A stretch of 64,000 nucleotides of DNA from Alitta virens (taxonomy: Eukaryota; Annelida; Polychaeta; Phyllodocida; Nereididae): the NCBI GenBank assembly GCA_932294295.1, contig OW028573.1:54873829-54937828 (forward strand), in the 5' to 3' direction. The notes beneath the pieces are model-generated. The model was not told where the DNA came from, did no database searches, and saw only the letters and a list, made by a program, of their open reading frames with translations. Made by a program: the position numbers and the translations under genes. Positions within the stretch are counted from its first letter, which is position 1; each line of letters starts with the position of its first letter. Positions 1 through 11,600 of the stretch are shown here, piece by piece.

Positions 1-1298
1 CCAATTTTTAACAATATAACTCACAGGTGAAAGTACTTCAAACAAAAGTATAACTAAATCACCTCACAAAATATGGCACTTATTGATCCAAAATATGGCA
101 CTTATTGATCCATCTACATTATGTCATTGACACAGATGCAAAGAAAACTCTTATAACAGTTATCTATTATTGTATACAGTATTATGGTACTAATAGTTAT
201 CTGTCCTGATCAAAATAGGGCCAGTTGAGCATTAGAAATCAGAACAACTTTATCTAACCAATCCCCCCCCCCCTCCACGCATTACATCGCCTGTGAAAAC
301 ATAAACAAAAATGTCCGTAGCACCTCATTTTATAGCATTATTCATAGTATGTCGTATAATTGTAGTATCTAGTTAGTGTACATGTATATACTGTTAGCAT
401 TTGCTTAGCGGGTGGTTTTTAAGGCATTACCTCCTCCCCCTTAAGTAATCTTCACCAAGAATAGCACAATTATCAATTGCAAGATACATTTAAAGCTGGG
501 TGGGAGGAATATCACCTTTGTACCAGTGCAAAGAAAATAAAGTATCAAAAACATTGTACAGCACAGAACTGTTTCCAATATACCATGTTTTAAAGCTTCA
601 CACCTTTACACCTTCACATTTAAACAGTGGACACATAGATAGATATATAGATAGATTTATTCATCTGATAAAATGTACATAAACTAGCTGCTTAAAATTA
701 CTAAATATTCATTTAATTAGTACTCAGTTGTCGGAATGTTTAGTAGTTGTATTATATAGCTGGCTAATTGATACCCTAAATAACTATTTGTTCACAACAT
801 GGGGTTTATAAATGCAGGATATTACTTTACCAAAGGATGCATACAAGTTATGAATAGCGTGGATGTGTTTCAATGGACCCAAGCTAATATCTGAGAGGCA
901 AAGTGCTGAAGGGTTTAGTTCCCCTTTAATAGTGTCTTTGATAAGGATGTTTGAAAAAAAACAAGAAATACCCAGATATTCAAGTGATTTTGAAGGAAAA
1001 TCTCAATTGCAATGACATTAAACAACAGACTGGATTATTCCATAATGATTTGTTATTATAATTCATCCTGAATTGTCAGTATTGTATAGGCATTCTTCAA
1101 GCTTACCGATACGTATCATGATTCATATCGTAATACGTATCGTATCGTTATAATTAGTCATACTTGGTCATGCATAGCAGAGCATAAAACAGCATCTGTT
1201 TAAAAGGCATTTTAAGAAATTTTCAAATTTGCCTGAAAGTAGAAAACATAGCAAAATATATATTAAACAAATTTAAGCTATTTTTGACAACCAAGAGG
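1..1298. other. Non-coding AT-rich stretch
   Basis: No gene is supported here. Visible structure is limited to an 11-C run at 263-273, a 22-bp unit present twice in tandem at 68-89 and 90-111 (the word around TATGGCACTTATTGATCC), a short GATA-like stretch near 636-657, and a small imperfect palindrome of ACGTATC words around 1108-1150. The only ORFs are short and show no recognisable motif. Confidence 0.6.
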
Positions 1299-2130
1299 GG
1301 TGGAGGTCTAGCTCAGTGGAAGCACGCTCGGTTTCCTACCACTAAGTCCCGGGTTCAATTCCCGTTCGAGCCTAAGATTGAAGGCTGTTTCATCCTTCAT
1401 CTCATTGCCATGGTCCTGCCTGTCCTAATTTGCCCATCAGGTGCAGAAACACAGGATGTAAAGCCCTATTCCACCACCACCACCTTTTTCACAACCATGA
1501 GGAGTTTTTATGCCAGCATGTATGCAGGATTGTTAAAACGACTTTGTGTCACCCAATTTATTACAGGCCAGCTAATAAGAGAAACTATAAATATAACTGC
1601 TGCTTTATTGTGATCCTTGAATCACCACCAGGAGCAATGGCATCCATGATGTAATGGTTGGAATGCCTGCCTGCTTTCTGTGTGGGCAACTAGAGTTCAA
1701 TTCTCACTCCTTTTAGTCTCAGGTGAAAAAATATTGTCCCTTAGTTTTTTTATATCAGAAAACTCGTGCCAAAAATAGGTTGATACAGCACACAGCAAGA
1801 CATCCAGGGAGTTCCACTGCACCAATCCACACATATACAGTGTATTTGAATTACATTGTAATGCTATATGATTTGATAAAAGTGGCTTCATTATCGCAGC
1901 TTGTTCATTTCAAATGTTTATTATACCAGATGAGGCTACCTAGTTTCTATGTGGCTGGCTGGTGTAGTGGTTAGGGTTCAACCCCAGCTTGGGACAGTCA
2001 TGAATGAAGGCTGTTCTTGGAGTTTTTTGTTCACAGAAGACTCGCACTGTAGCTCACTGTGAGACCACTGTGTGGTTACACTTTTAGCTCAGTGATCTTA
2101 CAGTAAACTCGAATTCTAGTTACCTCTCAG
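1299..2130 (+). repeat. Cluster of tRNA-like (SINE head) sequences
   Basis: At least three segments carry RNA polymerase III box A and box B words in the right order. Segment one (about 1304-1376) has TAGCTCAGTGG followed by GGGTTCAATTCCC. Segment two (about 1645-1710) has TGTAATGGTTGG followed by GAGTTCAATTCTC. Segment three (about 1955-1990) has GTGTAGTGGTTAGG running straight into GGGTTCAACCCC, as if the anticodon region were deleted. A weaker fourth lies near 2088-2125. The acceptor stem of the first does not pair, so these are read as tRNA-derived retroposon heads, not working tRNA genes. The 3' bodies were not delimited. Confidence 0.5.
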
Positions 2131-2379
2131 TTCCTTTACAGCCCTCAGGTGCCCTGACCAGGAACGTTAGCTCAATTCCTCTAGTTCCCAGTTTCTTCAT
2201 ATATGTTCATCACTGAGAAGGCTTTATTTTGTAGTTGTATGAGTTAGTATTCTATTTCTTTATTTCTTTATTTTTTACGAGCTGAAATTAAGAGCTAACA
2301 GAAAGCTCCCTAGGTCTAGGACGTATGCATCTTTTTAAAGACACAGCAATAGACCTGTCAATTAGGTCTCCTATGATTG

Positions 2380-2695
2380 CACTGTTGCGGCACTTTATTA
2401 GGTAACAGAAGGTAAGACGAGCGTCTTGTACTTGGCGGTGCGCGTTTGATAGACATGTGACGTGCGTCTGCATTGAATGAGTTCTAATTGGCGCTCTTCA
2501 CCACGCTGTGGGGTCCGTGATGCTGATTGGAGCTGGTCTAGTTTCAGCAACAGTTTCACCACAGCAGGCGGGATCTTTCTCCACTGGCCCACAGCCCGCT
2601 GCACCGTCCTGACCCAGTTGATCAGTGCAGCCACGACGGATCACATTCCAGCATTACGCTACGTCCAACGCACACAACGCTACGTCGTCAACGTC
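2380..2695 (+). promoter_or_regulatory. CpG-richer 5' region of the C45 acyltransferase gene
   Basis: The 300 bases before the chosen start codon at 2696 are clearly richer in G+C and CpG than the flanking DNA (for example GGCGGTGCGCG near 2435, and repeated ACGCT/ACGTC words at 2655-2695). This is typical of a promoter plus 5' untranslated leader in animal genomes. No TATA box can be assigned with confidence. The leader stays open in frame back to an ATG at 2477, so a longer N-terminus of 73 extra residues cannot be excluded, but those residues do not look like the family. Confidence 0.4.
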
Positions 2696-5600
2696 ATGAC
2701 TAACGCAACGGGAAGGATACCTATGTTCGTTGCCAAGGGAACGCACTACGATGTTGGTCGACAAGTGGTTAGTATTGACTCTTGCATGTTTGGGTGGTGT
2801 TGTCACATGTTGGGCCCAGTTCCATGGTAAGACTGCAGAGTATATTACTGTGTGATTGAATCCGAGTTGTCCACATTGCCTATGCTGTCAGTTTGAACTA
2901 AAAGTCTGATGACACATGAGTGGATCAAGTATAAGATTGCGTGTTTGTCAGAAAGCTTCTAAGTTACGTTCATTCTATAGCACTTTCTACACACATACTG
3001 CACAATCTCGGCTGAAGATCATTCCATTACTCAAACAACTCACCAGTCAGATCAAAAACATATTCTCCATCTATTTTTACAATTAAAGACATTGAAGCCA
3101 GCAATTCATATCTGGGGGTGGTCTTAATTAATTATGATTCTAATGGAGGTCTTCATATTCCTAAATCCTAACTCTAATGTTTTCCTTCACAAAGTCCTCA
3201 AAATTCCCTACTGATCTTGTAATTGAACTGTTTTTGTACCATTTCCATTAGGTAGGTGTTATCCTGCAATGAATTCAGCACCCTCATCATAACAAAGGGA
3301 GCATAACTATGAGTCCCACAACTGGGCTGAATCTTCAAACGGACTAAGCTTGGCAGCGAAATATTTGCACGGCCAATTAAGGCTTGGTGTTGAGCCAGTT
3401 AATTAATCTCAGCGATTGATCTGTGGGCTGAATCAGTTGGGTTGATTGCTGCTATATATGCCAATCCAATATCATTGGGACCCTGCACAAACGAATCTTT
3501 TGGGTCGCCTCCAATGGGTTGTCCTTTGTTGTGTTTATATATCCCTAATTTGGGTATACATGTAATTGCAGTTGCCACGGAAATTGGTAACATTCTTGAG
3601 TAATTGATCATTTTAATAATTGATTATCAGCAGGGTTTTAGGTTGTTTTGGTCAATAACCTGACATTTCCACATTTCTGCAGTTAAAAGACTTGTTCATT
3701 TGAAGGCAAGAGACATTATTCCTTGAACTTAACTTCACAGAAGTTTCTTGTACTTGTGTATTGTTCACAAGATTGACTTGAATAATTTATTGCTCACGTC
3801 AGCTTACAGCAAAACTTCCCCCTTCGTAGTTCTTACTGCACTAGCCAGTAAAACAGTAACAAAATGGTAGTTTTGTACCTGTCAATTTACTTTCTTTCTC
3901 TACCGTGGTTCCTGCAGCAAAAAATTGGCTCTAAGCCATTATCTTCTCATGTCAGTGTCTTAGGATTACCTGACATTGTAATGTAAAGCATCCCATGATC
4001 CGATGTATTATGGATTACCCTCAGTACTTTATATGTTTCTGCATGATGCCATGTATGATCAATAGTGTGCTGTATGGGCATTTACAAAATATGGTAATCT
4101 GGATGAGCCCAAAGGTCCGTCATGATAATCCATCTGGTAGAACTAGCTACTGAGGCAGAGCAAATGATGCTTGGTTGTCTGCTGGATCATGCAGGATGTC
4201 AATAATGCACGCAATATTACACTATTGGCAATATCAACCATCACAGCACCACTGAGCAGAAGCTTGTCATGGATGCAGTGTTGAAGGGCTGTTGATTTGA
4301 AAGATCAATTGCCTTGGAATGTGGAGGCAATTGTAGGCCACCAATTATAACTCTACCATGCCTCTGTGGACCCATACAGGCCCAATAGAGGTAGGACTTG
4401 CAATATGGAAACCAATATAGTCCCCAGCATTCAGCAGGCTTGCTACGACCAGTGGAATCAATTTGCTGTCCTGCCATAAATTCAGTTCGGCAAACACTCA
4501 CCATGGCTTTGCTTTCTTTTCCCAAGGGTTGGCAAGCTCCATTTGCTCCATGCATGATCCAACGAGTTTATTACACAGGTAAACTGCGTTTACAGCAACA
4601 GACGAAACGTCAAGATAACCAACATACCATCACATGTTACTGCTTAGAAATTTGAAGATAGTCCAATATTTACCTGTTGCTTTTGGACTTTATAGCATGA
4701 TTGTGCCAGACCCTTGAGAATGTGGACAGATTCCCCCTGAAAACAGAGCCTGCCAAGACAATGTAAACAAGCAAAGTTCAGCCCAGTCGCAGAGGTCTCT
4801 AGTCTGTATGCATTGAGACTTCAGGTCTGGCAATCTAATCAGCGACTTCCCCTTTGACACAGCTCATCGGAAATGTTAAATCCATTGCCCGTGGTAGACA
4901 GCAGAGACACTGGAGATAGATTAATAAGACTCCTGGTCATGCAAGAAACAAATGAAACACAGGTCCTAGGTGTTTGCCAATATTGTCCAGGAGATGTTAC
5001 CAAGCTTCTCTCAAACATTGTAGTTGAAAAACAGGCTACACTCCGAAAGTAATTAAGTTAGCCAACTCTTCTTATGTGTACAGTGTTGGCCCTACCAGGT
5101 TGTATTTGGCAGTTAATGATTCTATACTATTTTCCATTCCAGCCAGGTATGTACAACATTGTTGTCTACAGAATGATGCATAATGACATACTTTGGCGGA
5201 ACACAATAATGTCAAGCTTTTTTTCTTCTTGATTTATGAAATTGAAATTTGGATATTGCATTGTGGAATTGGGAGATGATGAGATGCAGATTCCGGGGAT
5301 GCCAGAACCGGTTTGAGGCAGCTCAAATTCACTTGGTATTGATCCAGTATGGAAAAGGTATAAGACTGAAAGCCATGTTTGCCCTGTATAAGGCTGCTTA
5401 TGGGTAGGTGGGTTCGCCCTAGGCCTGTGCAATTAAGCTTCCGTAGATGTTATGCAGGGCTGAGTGAGATTGACAGCGTTATTTGCAGATCATGTTAGCC
5501 ATGAAATTTGACCCTCTAGTGCTTTTGTGGCGTTACAACATAATGTGGGTAGGAAGGCTGAACTAGCACCATCACCTTTAGGTGTCATTATAACATCACC

Positions 5601-8600
5601 TTGCGCAGAACCATCTTAACCTTTTAGAGCCCATTGGTCTGCTTTTAGAGGGTCAGTAAAAGCGATTGGTGCAAAAAGGGTAGCTCAGTCTACTCTACAG
5701 TCATGGCCAACAATTTTTGGACCCTTTAAAACACTTTAATTTTGGTCTAGGTTTTTGCTTTATTTCATTTTTTCTTGAAATATTTTCTTTAGGGATCATA
5801 TTTACTGTGCTGAAAACACATTTGTGCAACAATTATGTCAATATATAAATCTAGTTACGGGTAGTTGGTCAAAGGAAAGAGCCTCGTTTTCCACATGTTT
5901 TGCTGGTGGGAGTTGAGTGAGGAGCCACAAGGTTCTGGAGGAGTTTGACCCTTGTCACCTAAAAAAAGTCAAAGTTGTCAATTTTTTAACTCATTCAAGG
6001 TCTTCCTCTAAGGTATATTACCTGTAGTTTATGAGCCTAACGTCAATGGAACTAAAGTTATGTATATTAGAGTGTTTGACAGACAGACAGAGACAAAAAA
6101 AAGGGACAAACTGGCCAGCATACAGGCTATCGCAATAGCCTAGTCGATATACATGGCCAAGGGTTATAAAAGTATGAGGCAAGATCAAAAATGAACCATA
6201 GTCACTATCTATAGCAAGTGTTCGAGAACTTATGGACATAGCTGTAGTTGCCTGTTTAACCTCTTAGGCTTTCTCTAATCTAAATACATGGGGCATGTAT
6301 TGTACAGTGTGCAGCACTAACAACATTGTTGCCTGTACATGTGTTGACTTAAAATGTTTCATGTGTGTAGGGTTACTAGACAACTTGCTAGTAATAATAT
6401 TTGGGTAAATCAATTACGTGGATCGTAATACCCACAACACAGCAGCTAATTTGGGCAGTTGACTGGAATTACAGTACCACAATGTATGTTCAGTATACGT
6501 TAGTCTCGTTAGTCGAATACATTGTACACAGTAGTATAACAGTTCCCTAGCTATCTATATCTACCTTGGTGCAAAGGTCACTTGTGTCCATAGTATAGTT
6601 TTAGCTAATACTTGTGAGGTAGTCTTATATATATATATAGATTTTATTGACATGTAAAATATCATAAATGATACATATGTCATTCAGTTAAAAGATAACA
6701 TGAAAGAGACATTAATGTAAATACAGAAAGCAATAAAATTTCAATAATCAAGGTTCCAGCCACCAAGTTAACTTATAATACGTGTTTAAAATCCACATAC
6801 ACAATAGAAAAAAATACAAGCCGCTAATAAAAACATTTCACTCTCAAAGTCCAAAACATGACAAGCACATCATAACTAATAAACTAATAAACTAAATTAA
6901 TAACTGTGTGGACACAGGAGATGGTTTTCTCTACACATCAGCTTGAAGGAGAAACTTTCCTAAACTAATTAATAACTCAGGTTCCTTGTTTGTCATTATT
7001 GCTGTAAACTTAGTTATATCATCTAGAGACAAGAAGTTGTTAATAAATTTAGTTGCATTCAAAAAAAGGTTAACACGGTGTTGCTCATTACCAGGACAGA
7101 CAATCAAACAGTGAATTTCGTCTTCTACAAAGTTTAACGTACACTTTTCACATATTCTATTTGGAGCAGGAATTATTGGTTTATGGTGTCGACCTGTTTC
7201 AATCTTCAGGCTATGTGAACTTGTCCTAAATCTAGCTATTTTAGTTAACACTTTGCGAATTTGTTGCAATTCAAGATAAGGTTCTATTCTACAATCAGTT
7301 TTAAATAGTTTATAGCAATGTGAGATTCCAATGTAAAACTATATCTTTGGCAAAGATCATAGACGAAAACATCTTCCTAATATAGGGTGCTAAAAATAAA
7401 TACTACGTGTATGGCATTACTCACTCATTTAATTGCATATCCATTTGGATATATACTTAGGTGTGCCCAGGGTGACTATTATGTACATTTTGTTTTGGTA
7501 AAAGGTAGGCTATTCATTGAACGTACACCTGTACTACTGCAGAGTGTATGAGTGTTTCTTCCATTCATCTGTGGCCTTGCACTATTATCACTTACGTTTT
7601 ATCCGTAAAATTACACAGCTGTCATAATATAATGATGGCTTGTCAAACAAATCCAGTCATTTTGCCTGAAACCGCCATGCACTACCTATTTGGTACACAC
7701 TTGAAAATTCCAGTAGGTGGTCTCAGACGCGTAGCAGCTTGTTTACAATGTGAAATACATTGCAGTGGGCTGCTGCACACATTGAGGTAGATGTGTGTAA
7801 TTTAGCTATATAAAGGGAAATGGTACGTCAGTAGTTTTGTTTAGTTCTGGTAAGAGGAACATTTTTGGGAAGAATATTACCATTATCTATACTATAGTTT
7901 AAGTCTTGTCATTTATATTCAGTTTTCAGCTATCAGTTCCAATACAGATCATGCACTGTCTGTATGAGCTATATCTCAACTGGAATTTGTTCATGAGATC
8001 GCTTAACCATGTGTTGTTTTTGTGAATCTATGCTGAGACAAGTAAAAAACAATCTAACCACTTTTATAATAACGTGGAATGATTGCTGAAATAGGTTTTA
8101 GCATCTAAACGTTATGTTTGCTGCTGATACCTGGTCTTATAAACTGACTTGGCTTGGAAAAAGAAAATACGGCTATTATATACCTTTTTGCATGCATTTA
8201 TGCCACGATAGAGTCAAATTTGTTGTCTCATTACATACAAACTATAGGATAATGGCAGCAAAGAACGAAACACTTGAGCGTTGCTCATGCTGGTGAATTC
8301 CCCACCAACGATGAACAAGCCTTTCCACTTTTCGTTAATCAGAAGTTCCCACAGCCTGAGCACTACCTTCATGCATATTAAGAGAAATGAGAGGGCTGTT
8401 TTGCACTCTAATATTGCTCTACCTAGTTCAGGACGGACTTTTCCAAACGAATGACTTGCAGAGAACAGTTGAGTTCAGTTAAGGTCCTTATTTAGTGATC
8501 GGAGCACACAGAGCAATTGCTGCATTAGGAAGCCATTCAATGTCTCTGCTCCTCAGTAGTCTTCCCAAGAAAGCTCCAGGCAAGACTAATGTAGACGTGG

Positions 8601-11600
8601 GCCTATTGCGTCTCCCTGCTACACAAGATAATGGCTGCTTTGAAGCCTGAGTTATGACAAGTAGCCAGCTCAATAGATCGTAATTACTACGTTCCCGCAT
8701 CACCATGCTATTATGTGATGAGAATCTATCTATCTATCTACCTATCTATCTGTCTAGCTTTCTGTCTGCCTGTCTGTCTAGCTGTCGCGCTGTCTATGTG
8801 CGCTTGTCTAGCTGTCATTTATGACCATCTATTATCCATCTGTCCATAGGCTTGTTAGTCTTTTTTTATTCTCTGTTGGACAGGTGTGCTGTCTTCTTAT
8901 TGTTCGTTCCATTCTCTGTATGTCTGTTCAGTCACCTTGTATGTCTTAAAAGGTGCAACTTGTGTTTAAAATTAACCTGGACTAATGGAGAAAACAAGAC
9001 TTGGATCGATGTGGCAAACAACAGCAGTGTGATAAATGTACTAATGTGTGACAAACTAGATCGGTTTGAACTATCCTATGAATTATTAATTTGTTTCGGT
9101 CTCTATGTATTTTTGTCTTCGTCTGAAGTGCTATTCATCTGTATGTGCTTTGTGTTCATATATTCTCATGCGTCAATCATTGTGCATGTGATCAATAGTT
9201 AAGGTAGAGTGGCAGTATGATCATTGATTGGACCAAAGAAAGTTCACGTACAAATTCAGATATATGCTAATAGTTGGCCGTTTTATATTTCAAGGGACGT
9301 GAATATCATCGCCAGATTCAGTATTACATAAACCACCATGATTGGCTGGAGAAGTACGAGCTTTTCTACAGAACACCAGAGGGCGCCAAATTCTGCCAGA
9401 GTTTCTGGGACGTGTGGGACAAACACTTTCCTCAATATGTGGAGGAACTGAAAGGCCTGGCAGAGGGAGCCAGTGTAGAATTGCTCCAGGTACTTCACTT
9501 TGGTACACACCTGATATGTTACAATAAATCATTAGCCACAGGCCATATCAAGAGCTCAACTTTTAAAACAATTTTTTTTAACCTTTTCTTACAGATTAAA
9601 CTCATGCACATCGAAAGGGAACTGGCAGTGCACATGAAACTCTTTGAAAAACACTTCATAGAAGCCCCAAAAGGATGTACCGACGTTTTAGTTGCCAATG
9701 ATAAATATGTAAGATTTGCAAATTCAATTAAGCCTGTTTAGGTTGTTTTCATTGTATGTAACAGATCTCAAGCTATTAAAATTCAGTCAAATAATAAGAA
9801 ACATTTATGTGCAGACAATCATAGGCCACAATGAAGACTGGATCTCTAACATGCTTGGGAGGGACATCATTTTATTGGCCCACATCTTGCCTTGGAAAGC
9901 TCCTGATGGAAGAACTTTTCCAGAAGAGAAATTTTTAGTTCACACGTGGCCTGGTAAGAAAACTGTTATGTGCTATTCAGAAAGTATGCTCTTTGTATTT
10001 ACACGTGGCGAAGAGTCTGTATATCCCGGTTTCTTGTGAGAGAACTCATATCTATAAAATTTCAGCAATACAAGCTAGAAGTATTAAAATCAGCATTATA
10101 CTCCACTTAGACGTTTTTATATTTTTCTAAGCGGGCAATAACCAACGAAAATGTTAATTAACTCCCTCCTGAGTGCAAACTGAACTTGTCTTGCGTAATA
10201 AAGGCAGTAAAAACAATCAAACAAATATGTCTAATAGAGTATAAGTTAGGTATATCCTTCATAGTTGGGAGTTCACTGACATTTTTGTTGCTTATATCCC
10301 TTTGGCGTCGGGATATAACCAACAAAAATGTTCGTTGACTCCCTCCTATTGGGGATATAGCTATTTCTTAAACTTAAAATAGAATTAAAAGGGCGTGGTC
10401 ATAAAGCTGGTAATTAGCTGAAAAAGTTGATGTGAAGCCAAAGGTTTGTACATTTGGTATATTTGTTTTCTTTTTCTTCAGGTTTGTTACCAGGTATGAA
10501 TTCAGGCTTCACCAAAGATGGCCTTGTTTTTTCTATTGATCATCTGTTTCCCAAGAATGTTGCACAAGGAAAACTTGGTTAGTCTCTCAGTGTTACTATT
10601 GCTGTCTGTCTATGGGTGTTTGCTGTAGAAATGACGATTTCCTATTACTCCTATTGATAAGATATTGGTACCAAATCTTCTCCTACTGAGTCCTTCAGAC
10701 CTTGTGATGTGAATTGTAATGCAGGTGTTGCGTCGTGTTTATTTTACAGCGGACCTTATGCTCTGTAGACATGTCCTGACAGCCAAGAATTTGCAGGAGG
10801 TCAGCGCCATTTTGGAAGATGATGGAAGAGGAGCTGCTGTGGGATTCACGTCAGTATCCAATATAATGCTCCAGAGTTACCTCATTCTCAATATTAGATG
10901 TGACTGGGATTTTTCATGTGTATTTCCTCCATGTACAATACTGACGTTTTCAGAATCAATGTGTATCTTACAAGCTTTTGCATATACAGCATTCCCTATC
11001 AGCAGCATTGCTTTCGTAGTAACAGTCATTCAGAATACCAGTAGCATGGTGTTCCGCAAACATAAGCTTAGAATTACTGTGACACCTAACTTTGAATGAT
11101 CAAGTACTGTTTAATCATATGTCAAAAATCTACTGCGTATTAGCTGCTATTAGTCTTAACGTTTGTAATTGCTTGTGATGTCTTTAATATGTAAGATATA
11201 TGATGATATCTATTCATAGGATTAACATCGGTTTCCGAGGGAACAAGACTCTCCAGAGCTTCGAACTAGGACCAACAGTTAAAGGAAACAAAACACCTAT
11301 ACAAAGAACTACAGTGGAGCCAATTTCGAAGTCCAGCTATGCACACTTTAACAAGTGAGAATTTTTGTTAGATGGGAAGTTGCCATATTGACATTAGTGC
11401 TGATCGTGTGTCAGATGATTTAGAGATGCCGGAGTCTCTTGGCATGAGGCATGCGACTGTTGGGAGCAGATAGTCAATGAAATATGAGGCAGTTTGAGAA
11501 TGAATTGATTCGAATTCCTCAAACCAACCTGCTGTTAAGCAATCGTTCATAATGAGGTAACAATTTCGGATTTTGAACTCGTTGTCATGCTGCATGTTTG

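Larger units (their letters stand above)
2768..9294 (+). other. Intron 1 of the C45 acyltransferase gene
   Basis: A 6.5-kb intron that begins GTTAGT and ends in TTTCAAG. It holds a LINE 3' fragment (6627-7341) and a tetranucleotide microsatellite (8724-8817). Two GC-balanced patches (about 4680-4990 and 8290-8660) have no open frame and might be regulatory, but nothing more can be read from one sequence. A 16-bp palindrome (GGCTAT/ATAGCC) lies near 6126-6141. Confidence 0.7.

Noticed and set aside
1304..1376. A possible functional tRNA gene (good box A and box B)
   Set aside because: The 5' seven bases do not pair with the 3' end to form an acceptor stem and the T stem has a mismatch; it reads better as a SINE head.
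2477..2695. Longer N-terminus of the C45 acyltransferase from an ATG at 2477
   Set aside because: The 73 extra residues are Trp-, Ser- and Arg-rich with no family likeness, while the ATG at 2696 starts just before the conserved N-terminal segment.
8852..9202. 116-codon hydrophobic ORF
   Set aside because: It lies inside intron 1, follows a microsatellite and is Phe/Leu/Cys-rich as expected of AT-rich noise; no motif.
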